A stretch of DNA of 64,000 nt, taken from the NCBI GenBank assembly GCA_023417655.1, contig JAEZFD010000043.1, forward strand, positions 124,001 through 188,000, given 5' to 3'. Source of the stretch: Planctomycetota bacterium (lineage in GTDB: Bacteria; Planctomycetota; Planctomycetia; Planctomycetales; Planctomycetaceae). This document shows positions 35,059 to 43,667 of the stretch, in pieces. Every line of letters starts with the position of its first letter. The first letter of the stretch is position 1. The translations under genes were made by a program, and so were the position numbers. Below the pieces are notes generated by a model. It saw only the letters and a program-made list of their open reading frames with translations, had not been told where the DNA came from and ran no database searches.

Positions 35059-36048
35059 TTAGGATTTTCCGTTTGTTTCCGCCCGCAACGTGCCAGTTTG
35101 AAACGCATCGGCGATGGCTTTTGGAATTTCGGACTCGGCGAGAACCACCTTTGCGCGGTTCTCCTGAGTGAGTGCTTGCATTTCCTGTTCCGTGGCGACT
35201 GCCTCCGCGCGACGCTGTTCCGCTCGGGATCGTGCGACCCGCATGTCGGCTTCAGCCTGGTCGGCCTGCAGACGTGCTCCGACGTTATCTCCAACGTCAA
35301 TATCTGCGATATCAATGGAAACAATTTCGTATGCCGTCTGCGAGTCAAGGCTCTTTCGCAGAACCGCCTGTGCAATCAGGGCCGGATTCGCGAGCACCTC
35401 TTTGTGTGTCTTCGAAGAACCGATTGCTGAAACGATCCCTTCCCCGACGCGGGCAATAATGGTCTCTTCGGTTGCTCCACCGATCAACTGGCTCAGGTTG
35501 GTTCGTACGGTGACGCGAGCCCTGGCTTTCAGCTGAATTCCGTCTTTCGCCACTCCATCGAGTGTCGTGCGGCCGTTCCGACCGTCCGGGCAATCAATCA
35601 CTTTGGGGTCGACGCTGGTCCGCACGGCATCGAGCACATCGCGGCCGGCGAGGTCGATCGCGGCAGCGGTGTCCCAGTCGAGTTCGATTCGGGCACGATG
35701 AGCGGCGATGAGTGCACGGACCACGCGAGTGACGTTTCCGCCTGCGAGGTAATGTGAGGAGAGTGCATTCGTCGGGATGTCAGTGATTCCTGCCTGCACG
35801 GCATTGATCTTGGCATCAACGATGGTATTCGGATTGATCTTCTGCAGCGCCATGGCAATGAGCGTGAGCGGGCTAATCCTCGCCCGCGATCCAAAAGCCC
35901 GTAGCCACAGAGTGAAGTATTTCCCGAACAAAAAGACGAATGCCATCCCGATGCAGACGAGGAGAAAAACTCCAATGAGAATCAGAACGTGAACCGGCTT
36001 CGTATCCTGGGCCAGCAGCAGCCACGCAGGTTGCATTCCGTTGATCAC
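35059..36048 (-). CDS. floA: flotillin-like protein FloA
   Basis: A 329-residue bacterial flotillin of the FloA (UPF0365) type, which scaffolds ordered membrane microdomains. An N-terminal hydrophobic hairpin (VLILIGVFLLVCIGMAFVFL, about 21-40) is followed by the SPFH-like domain: KINPNTIVDAKINAVQAGI (about 69-87) and LKARARVTVRTNLSQLIGG. The C-terminal Ala/Glu/Gln-rich region (QADQAEADMRVARSRAEQRR) is a coiled coil for oligomerisation. The length matches FloA of other bacteria. NfeD, the common partner, is not next to it. A candidate promoter lies 50-77 bases upstream. The start could also be four codons later. Confidence 0.95.
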   Translation of the reverse strand: MINGMQPAWLLLAQDTKPVHVLILIGVFLLVCIGMAFVFLFGKYFTLWLRAFGSRARISPLTLIAMALQKINPNTIVDAKINAVQAGITDIPTNALSSHYLAGGNVTRVVRALIAAHRARIELDWDTAAAIDLAGRDVLDAVRTSVDPKVIDCPDGRNGRTTLDGVAKDGIQLKARARVTVRTNLSQLIGGATEETIIARVGEGIVSAIGSSKTHKEVLANPALIAQAVLRKSLDSQTAYEIVSIDIADIDVGDNVGARLQADQAEADMRVARSRAEQRRAEAVATEQEMQALTQENRAKVVLAESEIPKAIADAFQTGTLRAETNGKS

Positions 36049-36097
36049 TCTGAATTCTCCACCGAGGATTTTCCTCTTGACACAAAACCGAGGCTGG

Positions 36098-36125
36098 ATT
36101 GTACGAGCTTTAATGTGTTTTGCAA
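36098..36125 (-). promoter_or_regulatory. candidate sigma-70-type promoter of floA
   Basis: On the minus strand TTGCAA (36120-36125) and TACAAT (36098-36103), with a 16-base spacer. Position fits a short floA leader. Confidence 0.55.
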
Positions 36126-36617
36126 CTTTTCTGCATCTTCGTTGCGATCGTCGTTGTCAGTTCCTCGGAATTAACGCCTTCTGGAGCGGTTCCGTCCCCA
36201 ATTTCGGCTGAAAGGAATCTCCAGAGATTCCAAATAACGTATTTGCATTCTCCGATGAGTTGGTATGCTGGAGATGGTTTCGCCTCGGAGAGCTAGCCGA
36301 GCTAGCCGGTTGAATGAGCACAGCCGATTCACCTTTCTCTGAGAATGTTCATGTCCTTCCTCGTTCAATCTTTCGAGGTCGAAGACCAATTGGCGGAGAG
36401 CCACGCAGTTCCAAAGTCACAGGGACAGCGAGGAGTGTTTGGTGGATTCCATCCCCCTCCAATGAACTCAATTCAAATAACCAGCCCAACCCTCTCGCGT
36501 GAATCGAGCCTGTCACGATGCTGTGCGTCGTCATCTGGAATCGCACGTGAAGAATAAACCTGATCAAGGTGTCCGGCTCTGCCATTGCACTTTGACGAGC
36601 ATTCGAAAGGGACGACG
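36126..36617. other. intergenic region upstream of the BON gene
   Basis: No gene supported. A short tandem GAGCTAGCC duplication lies around 36290-36308. Open frames on both strands here have no protein character. Confidence 0.4.
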
Positions 36618-37034
36618 ATGCTTCGATTACAACAGGCGACATACCCTGCTCTGTCTGAGCGGGATAAGGATCGCCCCCTTCCCGATGGTCCGGTGCCCGG
36701 CATGGCACAAAGCGGAGTGTGTGGAGAGTGCCGGTGTCAACCTCACTCGGTGGAACGCGACATTCACGAAATGCTGAGGAAATTGCCGAATGCGCGGTTC
36801 AGTCGACTGGAGGTCCACTGCATGGAGAATGCAGTCTGCGTCACGGGAGTGATGACGGTCTCAGACGATGACTCCTGTCCGCAAATTGACCGGGTCATTT
36901 GCGCTACGGCCGGGATGATGACGGTCGTGAATCGTCTGATGGTGAGAACTTCACTCGAAGAACTGACCTCCCCATCGGACTTCGCAGCTCAGGGCATCCC
37001 GCATGAAGAGGACTCCACGATCAGCCACTTTTGA
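36618..37034 (+). CDS. BON-domain-like protein
   Basis: A 138-residue protein. I start at the ATG at 36618, preceded by AAAGGGA. The N-terminal third is hydrophilic with a Cys pair (GVCGECRC). Residues about 47-110 look like a BON domain (DIHEMLRKLPNARFSRLEVH, then VCVTGVMTV and VICATAGMMTVVNRLMV), which in other proteins binds membranes or periplasmic partners. There is no signal peptide visible, so a cytoplasmic role is possible. It converges with the EVE-domain gene, 29 bases away. Assignment rests on pattern only. Confidence 0.7.
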   Translation: MLRLQQATYPALSERDKDRPLPDGPVPGMAQSGVCGECRCQPHSVERDIHEMLRKLPNARFSRLEVHCMENAVCVTGVMTVSDDDSCPQIDRVICATAGMMTVVNRLMVRTSLEELTSPSDFAAQGIPHEEDSTISHF

Positions 37035-37063
37035 GCAGAATGCTGGCGACGGCGGAGGGAAGA

Positions 37064-37576
37064 TCAGGACTTCGCTTTTGTAGACCGACCCTGTCCTATC
37101 CGGCAAATGGTCTTCCACTCAGCAGCGGTCACCGGCGTGACTGACAAACGCGACCCTTTCTGCATGACGGCCATTCCGGCGAGCTCAGGTGTCGCCTTCA
37201 GATCATCTCTCGTCACAGGCCGGTCGAACTTCTCCTTGAGTTTGACATCCACCATGTACCACGTGGGAGAGTCCAGCCGGCTCTTTGGGTCATAATGTTT
37301 TTCGTTCGGATCGAAGGCCGTGTGATCCGGATACCCGCCGCGAGTCACCTCGCATATCCCGACAATCGCGAGGGGATCGCTGTTACTGTGGTAAAAAAAG
37401 ACACCATCTCCCGGCTGGATTTCATCTCGCAACATATTCCGCGCCTGATAGTTGCGAACTCCATCCCAGAAGGTCGTCTGATTCTTTTCAGCGGCGAGAT
37501 GATCGATTGAATAGCAGTCGGCTTCGGATTTGAATAACCAGTATCTCGGGGCACGGGTCGTCGTTTTCGAAGCCAT
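37064..37576 (-). CDS. EVE-domain protein
   Basis: A 170-residue EVE-domain protein of the PUA-like fold. Typical features: RYWLFKSEADCYSIDHLAAE, TTFWDGVRNYQARNMLRDEI, GDGVFFYHSNSDPLAIVGI and PTWYMVDVKLKEKF. EVE proteins bind modified bases in RNA or DNA (homologues include human THYN1), and occur both as stand-alone housekeeping proteins and in defence loci. Here there are no defence genes next to it. It converges with the BON gene. Confidence 0.93.
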   Translation of the reverse strand: MASKTTTRAPRYWLFKSEADCYSIDHLAAEKNQTTFWDGVRNYQARNMLRDEIQPGDGVFFYHSNSDPLAIVGICEVTRGGYPDHTAFDPNEKHYDPKSRLDSPTWYMVDVKLKEKFDRPVTRDDLKATPELAGMAVMQKGSRLSVTPVTAAEWKTICRIGQGRSTKAKS

Positions 37577-38068
37577 AGAGATCGCTCTTCGAACAGAGGT
37601 GGTTGCAGAAATGTCACTGGGAAGAAATTCTCGGGCGAGGCTGGAATGTAAAAACTCATCTCAGTTTTCGTCGAGTAATTCCCCCATCTCTTTCTCAAAT
37701 CATGGGAATTGTGTGAAGTGACCGGCGGATGGTGAGCCTGGAGCTGAACTTGATCAGGGGCCAACTGTCCTTTTGCAATTTTGCATCGAAACACGGCATC
37801 AATTCTGCTTGCGAGAACTTGTCCGGTGCCGAATCATCACCTATTCTCGCCCTGTCCAGACCTGCCGAAATTGCAGGCTGTGCGGGGATTAAGGTGACTT
37901 TCGGTTCTGGTTCAAATGAACTGGGCGGGGAGTCGATGAGTGAAAGATCGGGGCAGACCTTTCCCCATCTCCATGTCCGGTCAGAGTCTTCCTTGCCCTC
38001 GCCAACCGTTTTTGCAGTCGACTTCACCCGTGTTCCAGCGGGATGAAAGCTAATGAAGGAGCGCCGCT
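37577..38068. other. 492-base intergenic region
   Basis: Between the divergent EVE gene and the secreted protein at 38069. No gene, strong hairpin or clear promoter pair recognised. Confidence 0.4.
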
Positions 38069-39892
38069 GTGAATTTCCGCAGCATGAAACTCGTTGCCGC
38101 TGGTCTTACCCTGCTCTGCGCGATCAGCGTCGATCGTCTGCAAGGAGCCGAACCGGGTCTCGATGCGAAATATAATCGAGTCTCCATGGGAATCGGATCA
38201 GCTGATCAGGTTCTCTCCGGTATGGAGTACGCGGTTGTCACCCTCGCCGGTAAAAAGGCGAGTTACGAAGACAACATCAAGCCGAACCTTGAGATTTTTC
38301 TGATCGGGGTCGCCTCGGATCAGCCTGTCCGATTCGACATGCTGTTCGATGTGGAGCAGGGAAATCTGATGCAGAGCATCGTTCCCATCTCGAATCTGAA
38401 AGAGTTTCTTTCCGATAACCTGGATCCGATCGGAATCGAATCGAAGGCCGACAGGACCGACAAAAATTTCTATGTGTTGAGCGGCTCCGTCTACGAAGGC
38501 TTCCTGAGGTATCTGCCAGAGCCGATTCCATATGCCGTCTTTTTTGCGGATAAAGCAGTTCTTCCGAAAGGGATGAAGCATCCTGTGACGGAAGTCCTGA
38601 AAAAGGAAGAGCAGGCTCAACTTGCCTTCCTCGCCCTCGACAACCCGCCAACAAACATCGACACCCGAAAAGCTGCCTTCGGGAAATTCATCGAAACACA
38701 GCTGGTCGACTTCCAGAAGCTGACGACTGAAACCAATGATCAGTTCGCCTTCCGCAAGGAAATGCGAATTCAGAATCTGAAGATTCTCCAGCAGTGGGTC
38801 GCTGAAGCCGCAAAAGTGCGGTTGGGCGTGACGATTGATCAGAACAAAGGCCAAGCCCCTGCGACTCTGACATTCTCTGCCCTGCCTGAAACCCAGCTCG
38901 CCGCGGACTTGAAGAAAGTCCGTGATCAGGTCAGCCTGTTCGCCGCTGTCGAATCCCCTGAGAAAGCGATCCTCACCGGTCGACTTTACGTTCCAGTAAA
39001 CGAGCAATATCGGTCAAGCTACAAGACCCTCTATGGGCTCGCCCGTAAGGCACTGCCAGAATCAATCGATTCCAACGATCGCGGCACCGCCGAAGAGAAG
39101 TCCGCCCGCAAAGAGGTGGTTTCGAACCTGCTCGACGTTCTGACCGAATCCATCGACAAGGTTCCGAATCTGGATGCCTTTATCGATATTGTCCCAGTGA
39201 AGGACAAACACTCGGTTCTGATGGGTGTTGCCAGTACAAACGCCGCCAAAATCAATCAGATCATCGATCTGATCCCGAAGGCGAAAAACGGCTGGAAGAT
39301 TGAAAAAGACCTCGAAAAAGTCGGGGAGACCAGCATTCACAAGCTGACCTTCGGCGAGAAGAAACCAAAAGCCCTGACTGATTTCTACGGCGCTTCTAAC
39401 GCCGTCTATTTCGCAGTGTCGGAAACGAGTTTCTGGATGAGCGGTGGTGAAAGTGCTCTCGAAAATCTGAAAGCAAAGCTGGATCTGGTTGCCAAGCCAC
39501 TGCCAGAAAAAGGCAGCGGGACCCTGGTCTCCTTCCGCATGAACTCTCATCCGATTCTCAAGAATTTCAATGACCTCAAGAACGATCCTGAACTGGATCT
39601 GCTGAACGAAATCAACTTCCAGACCCGGAAGCAGAAGCAGGTTTCTCAGATGCCTGCGGATGCCAAGAAGAAGACGGAAGAAAGCCGCGCTGGCGTGCGT
39701 GCTTCCGAACTCAGCAACTTCAAGTGGCAGGATACCGCCATCGCCGCTTTGGCTGGGACCGAAGATGTGTTGGAGGTCAACATGAAGGTTGACGAGAACT
39801 ACGTTCTCCGCGGAACCGGCAATGCTCAGAAGGGGCTTCTGAAGGCTCTTGGAGCAATCATCTCCAAGTTCGCCGACGAGAACCTGAAGTAA
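38069..39892 (+). CDS. secreted hypothetical protein, 607 residues
   Basis: Unknown exported protein. The GTG at 38069 is chosen because AAGGAG lies 7 bases before it; an ATG five codons later is also possible. The signal peptide (MKLVAAGLTLLCAISVDRLQ, cleavage probably near QGAEP) is clear. The mature part is rich in Lys, Leu and Asp, with alternating strands and helices and no metal, heme or catalytic motif I can see. Some segments recur loosely (SADQVLSGMEYAVVTLAG; ASNAVYFAVSETSFWMSGG), hinting at internal repeats. It is probably periplasmic. A strong terminator follows, so it is transcribed as a single gene. Confidence 0.8.
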   Translation: MNFRSMKLVAAGLTLLCAISVDRLQGAEPGLDAKYNRVSMGIGSADQVLSGMEYAVVTLAGKKASYEDNIKPNLEIFLIGVASDQPVRFDMLFDVEQGNLMQSIVPISNLKEFLSDNLDPIGIESKADRTDKNFYVLSGSVYEGFLRYLPEPIPYAVFFADKAVLPKGMKHPVTEVLKKEEQAQLAFLALDNPPTNIDTRKAAFGKFIETQLVDFQKLTTETNDQFAFRKEMRIQNLKILQQWVAEAAKVRLGVTIDQNKGQAPATLTFSALPETQLAADLKKVRDQVSLFAAVESPEKAILTGRLYVPVNEQYRSSYKTLYGLARKALPESIDSNDRGTAEEKSARKEVVSNLLDVLTESIDKVPNLDAFIDIVPVKDKHSVLMGVASTNAAKINQIIDLIPKAKNGWKIEKDLEKVGETSIHKLTFGEKKPKALTDFYGASNAVYFAVSETSFWMSGGESALENLKAKLDLVAKPLPEKGSGTLVSFRMNSHPILKNFNDLKNDPELDLLNEINFQTRKQKQVSQMPADAKKKTEESRAGVRASELSNFKWQDTAIAALAGTEDVLEVNMKVDENYVLRGTGNAQKGLLKALGAIISKFADENLK

Positions 39893-39948
39893 GTTGCCGC
39901 CGCTCGGGGACTCGCCCGGGTTTATGAGTCGGTAACATTGAAACCTGA

Positions 39949-39991
39949 AGACGCTGAACAGAGAATTCCTGTTCAGCGTCTTTCCTTTTTG
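39949..39991 (+). terminator. Rho-independent terminator
   Basis: Perfect 13-bp inverted repeat (39949-39961 with 39969-39981), 7-base loop, followed by TTCCTTTTTG. It follows the secreted protein gene. Confidence 0.93.
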
Positions 39992-40069
39992 TCGTGTGAC
40001 CGAATCACGTCGCGGCGTAACCGGCCTTGCCCTTCAATCTATTGCGCCTGCCTCACTGAAAGTCTTGAT

Positions 40070-40927
40070 ATGCCTTACTTGGGATCCCATCTCTCCATTT
40101 CCGGCGGCTATTACAAGGCTGCGAATGCAGCCGGGGGATACGGGATGGCGACCGTGCAGATCTTTACGAAGAACAACAACCAGTGGACGGGCAAAGCACT
40201 CACTGACGCCGATGTCTCGGCATTCAAGTCTGCGGTGAAAGAGAACAAGCTGAATGTTCCCTGTTCTCACGACAGCTACCTCATCAATCTCGCCTCCGGC
40301 AATGACGAACTCTGGCAGAAATCGGTCGACGCTCTGCAGATTGAACTTGAGCGAGCGGAAGCCTTCGGGCTTGCAGGTGTGGTCATGCACCCGGGGAGTT
40401 ATGTCAACACGAGCGAAGAGGAAGGTCTGCAGCGGATCGTTGCCGGTCTGAACGAAGTTCATCGGCGGACTTCAGGGGTGCAGGTCGAGACGTGGCTGGA
40501 GGTGACTGCCGGTCAGGGAACCAATCTGGGACACCGTTTCGAACATCTCGCTTATCTCATCAACAACATTGCTGACCCAGAACGGGTCGGCGTCTGTCTG
40601 GATTCCTGCCATCTCTTCGCAGCAGGATACGGCCTGCAGACGAAGGCCGAGTATCAGCAGACGATGCAGCAGCTCGATGAACAGATCGGTTACGGTCGTG
40701 TTCGCGCCTGGCACCTGAATGACAGCAAGAAGGGCCTCGGCAGTCGAGTGGACCGGCATGAGCACATCGGCGAAGGCTGCATCGGCGTCGAGGCTTTTCG
40801 CTTCATCCTCAATGACCCGCACTTCAAAAAACTGCCCATGATTCTGGAAACCAAGAAAGAGATCCGGGATGGACAGGATATGGATACGGTCAACCTTCAG
40901 GTGCTGCAGTCGCTCGTTAAGAAATAA
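40070..40927 (+). CDS. nfo: deoxyribonuclease IV (endonuclease IV)
   Basis: A 285-residue AP endonuclease with a TIM-barrel fold and a trinuclear zinc site; it cuts at abasic sites in base excision repair. Recognisable parts: LGSHLSISGGYYKAANAA (about 4-21), VQIFTKNNNQW, VVMHPGSYV, GVCLDSCHLFAAGYG, RVDRHEHIGEG and the C-terminal PMILETKKE. The ATG at 40070 gives the usual family length; an in-frame extension upstream overlaps the preceding terminator. It is probably a single-gene unit. A glutamate usually found in the zinc site lies in WLEVTAGQG (EVTAG rather than ENTAG), a small departure from the norm. Confidence 0.95.
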   Translation: MPYLGSHLSISGGYYKAANAAGGYGMATVQIFTKNNNQWTGKALTDADVSAFKSAVKENKLNVPCSHDSYLINLASGNDELWQKSVDALQIELERAEAFGLAGVVMHPGSYVNTSEEEGLQRIVAGLNEVHRRTSGVQVETWLEVTAGQGTNLGHRFEHLAYLINNIADPERVGVCLDSCHLFAAGYGLQTKAEYQQTMQQLDEQIGYGRVRAWHLNDSKKGLGSRVDRHEHIGEGCIGVEAFRFILNDPHFKKLPMILETKKEIRDGQDMDTVNLQVLQSLVKK

Positions 40928-41125
40928 CTCGTGCGATAACCCGAGCCCGCCTGAAGAGAGCCAAGCATCACCGCTCATTGCCTCCCCTGCTCTGCTAAGG
41001 GCATCGTAAGAGGAAATTGCCCTCAACAGATCATGCGGGCTCCTCTAAACTGGTATCGAAACATCACCTGATCGTCTCGCGACCCGCAAGCAAGACTGTC
41101 CCGATCACTTTCCGACAGAGAGCCG

Positions 41126-42160
41126 ATGAATACTGAATCCCCTTCTTCTGAATCGGCAGGCAGTGTCATCGATCCCGTCGATGCGACGTCGGCTCCAATG
41201 CGGCCATTCGCCTATTTCGGATGCGGCACGTTGATGGGGATCTGCAACGTGATCCCAGGCGGAGACAGCGGAACGATCGCCCTCATTGTCGGGATCTATC
41301 AGCGCATTGTTTCGGCGATCAGCAACATCGATGCGACTCTGCTGATGCAAGTATTGCGCGGTCGTTGGAAGGATGCGTTTCAACGGGTGGATCTGTGGTT
41401 CATGATGCCCCTGATCGCCGGTGTCGGATTCGGCATCGCGAGCATGGGGACGATGATGCACTATCTCGTCGAGCATCACTATCACATCATGATGCCGATC
41501 TTTTTCGGACTGATTGCCGCTTCCTGCTGGATGGTCGCGAAGCTGGTCGAACGCTGGTCTACCGTGGAGGTCCTCTGCATCATCGGGGGGACCGTCCTCG
41601 CGTTGGGGATCGTATTGCAGCCGGGACTCAGTCATCCTCCTGAGGGACTCTGGTACATCGTGCTGTGCGGGCTGATCGGGATCTGCGCATTGATTCTCCC
41701 TGGGATCAGCGGAGCGTTTATTCTGCTGTTCATGGGGAAATACCATGACCTCACCGGTGTTATTGATCGGGCAACCAAGCTGAATTTCACTGGTGATGAT
41801 TTCAGTGTATTGGTGGCCTTCGGGATTGGCTGTGCTCTCGGACTGGTCGGCTGCAGCAAGTTTCTGAAGTGGCTGATGGAGCATCACGGCTCCGCGACGA
41901 TGGCGGCACTTTGCGGGTTCAAAATCGGCTCGCTCTATAAGATCTGGCCGTTTCAGGTCGACACGACGCCCGATGTCACTGAGTTTAAGCACAAGATTTT
42001 CAAGCCGATTCCGCTCGACCAGATGCAGTACGACGGAACATTTTATCTCGGAGTCGCCTTGGTTCTTGTCTTTGCGATTGGCACCCTGTTGCTCGATCAC
42101 TTCGCCCTTTCCAAGGCGGAAAAGGTCATTCACGACGATCCGGCAACTGAGACGGCGTAA
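41126..42160 (+). CDS. DUF368 membrane protein (PopT-type undecaprenyl phosphate translocase)
   Basis: A 344-residue inner-membrane protein of the DUF368 family. The signature FGCGTLMGICNVIPGGDSGT (about residues 31-50), then IALIVGIYQRIV, is present. Further membrane segments include FMMPLIAGVGFGIASMG, IMMPIFFGLIAASCW and LCGLIGICALILPGISGAFI, the last being the second half of the internal repeat. Some DUF368 proteins (PopT) recycle undecaprenyl phosphate across the cytoplasmic membrane for envelope polymer synthesis. Planctomycetes have an unusual, thin peptidoglycan, so the lipid carrier is still expected. The gene has no close operon partner; dxr, which feeds isoprenoid synthesis, lies 316 bases downstream. 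Confidence 0.92.
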   Translation: MNTESPSSESAGSVIDPVDATSAPMRPFAYFGCGTLMGICNVIPGGDSGTIALIVGIYQRIVSAISNIDATLLMQVLRGRWKDAFQRVDLWFMMPLIAGVGFGIASMGTMMHYLVEHHYHIMMPIFFGLIAASCWMVAKLVERWSTVEVLCIIGGTVLALGIVLQPGLSHPPEGLWYIVLCGLIGICALILPGISGAFILLFMGKYHDLTGVIDRATKLNFTGDDFSVLVAFGIGCALGLVGCSKFLKWLMEHHGSATMAALCGFKIGSLYKIWPFQVDTTPDVTEFKHKIFKPIPLDQMQYDGTFYLGVALVLVFAIGTLLLDHFALSKAEKVIHDDPATETA

Positions 42161-42476
42161 TTCCACCGCGATTTGCGGGCTGTGGGGACGAACTCCGACA
42201 ACCGACTCCGAATTTCAACTGCGGCGTCGCTCAGGGGATCCGGCGGCGGCCAGGTCGGGTGAGACGGCAATCCAGTGTTGTCGGAACAGCGTATTTTGCT
42301 CTACCATGCACGCCGGTTGATTTTACGCGGTGGAATCAATTTGGCCGTTCCGGGAGAACTGGGATTCTCCGGAGATGTGCCGGACTCGAAGAATCGGCAC
42401 TCGATAAACTGCGGACGGGCTCCATGCGGATCACCCGCTGACAGGACGGATCCCGACGTTCACTCACGGCAGGAAT
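42161..42476 (+). other. intergenic region upstream of dxr
   Basis: 316 bases; no gene, no strong hairpin. Presumably contains the dxr promoter, which I cannot place. Confidence 0.4.
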
Positions 42477-43667
42477 ATGGGCGCAGCGAAACGTATCACA
42501 CTCCTCGGGGCCACTGGGTCGATTGGAACCAGTTGTCAGGATGTGGTGCGTTCCAGCGGTGGCCAACTTCAGTTCGACACGCTCGTTGCCCATTCCCGGT
42601 GGAAAGAACTGGCTCAGGCCTGTTATGAGTTCCGGCCACAGTACGCGGTTCTGACCGGCGTCACTGCGGCTGATCTGCCTGCTGACGCCTTCCCTGCAGA
42701 AACCAAACTTCTCTTTGGAATGGAAGCCGTCGCCGAGCGTTCGGCGTCTCCCGACTCGGATGTGGTCGTCTCGGCCATTGTCGGCGCGGCGGGGCTTCAT
42801 GGAACCTGGGCGGCTGTGCGCTGCGGAAAAAACGTCGCACTTGCCAATAAAGAAACACTGGTTGTCGCCGGCCCGCTGGTCATGCAGGCCTGTGCAAAGA
42901 GTGGGTCGCAGCTGATTCCGGTAGACAGCGAGCACTCGGCAATCTTTCAGGCCCTTCAGTGCGGACGCCGCGCAGAAGTCTCTCGACTGATTCTGACCGC
43001 CAGCGGCGGACCCTTCCGGACACGTTCCAAGAGTGAACTGACAAACGTGACCGCCGCGGATGCACTGGATCATCCGACATGGAACATGGGGCCAAAGATC
43101 ACCATCGATTCGGCCACGATGATGAACAAGGCTCTGGAAGTGATTGAAGCCCGCTGGCTGTTTGGATTTCCGGCCGAGCAGATCGATGTGGTCGTTCATC
43201 CTCAGTCGATCGTCCATTCGCTCGTCGAGTTCGTGGACGGCTCTGTTTTGGCACAAATGTCCCCTCCGGACATGCGCTTGCCGGTACAATATGCGTTGTC
43301 GTGGCCGGATCGCTGGGTGGGGATTTCCCCGCGCCTGGATCTGACGCGATCAATGAGTCTGACGTTCGAGCCCCCTGATCTGGATCGATTTCCGGCGCTG
43401 GGGCTAGGATTTGAAGTTGCTCGCCAGGGGGGAACTGCGGGAGCGGTTCTCAATGCCGCCAACGAAGTGGCAGTATCAAGGTTCCTTCGCGGCGAGTTGT
43501 CATTTTTAGAAATCGAGCGGCTGAATCGCTCGATCTTGTCAGCTCATGAATTTGAGGCCAGTCCCTCGCTCGAGGAAGTTCTGGCGGCAGATGACTGGGC
43601 TCGCCAGGAGGCACAACATTGGACCCCGCTGTCTTCACCCTTGCACTCTCCCTCCCTGATCCGCTGA
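42477..43667 (+). CDS. dxr: 1-deoxy-D-xylulose-5-phosphate reductoisomerase
   Basis: A 396-residue enzyme of the MEP pathway that converts DXP to 2-C-methylerythritol 4-phosphate with NADPH. Visible features: LLGATGSIGTSCQDVV (NADPH loop, about 9-24), VALANKETLVVAGPLV, the active-site ILTASGGPF, the metal- and substrate-binding IPVDSEHSAIFQ, and TIDSATMMNKALEVIEA and VVHPQSIVHSLVEF. Its last 49 bases overlap rseP in another frame, an arrangement common in bacteria, where rseP follows dxr in the lipid/envelope gene cluster. Full length. Confidence 0.96.
   Translation: MGAAKRITLLGATGSIGTSCQDVVRSSGGQLQFDTLVAHSRWKELAQACYEFRPQYAVLTGVTAADLPADAFPAETKLLFGMEAVAERSASPDSDVVVSAIVGAAGLHGTWAAVRCGKNVALANKETLVVAGPLVMQACAKSGSQLIPVDSEHSAIFQALQCGRRAEVSRLILTASGGPFRTRSKSELTNVTAADALDHPTWNMGPKITIDSATMMNKALEVIEARWLFGFPAEQIDVVVHPQSIVHSLVEFVDGSVLAQMSPPDMRLPVQYALSWPDRWVGISPRLDLTRSMSLTFEPPDLDRFPALGLGFEVARQGGTAGAVLNAANEVAVSRFLRGELSFLEIERLNRSILSAHEFEASPSLEEVLAADDWARQEAQHWTPLSSPLHSPSLIR

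Noticed and set aside
34509..35375. 288-codon minus-strand frame overlapping floA
   Set aside because: The first two thirds overlap floA in another phase and look random; only the last 67 codons (34509-34712) look like a protein, and only these are annotated.
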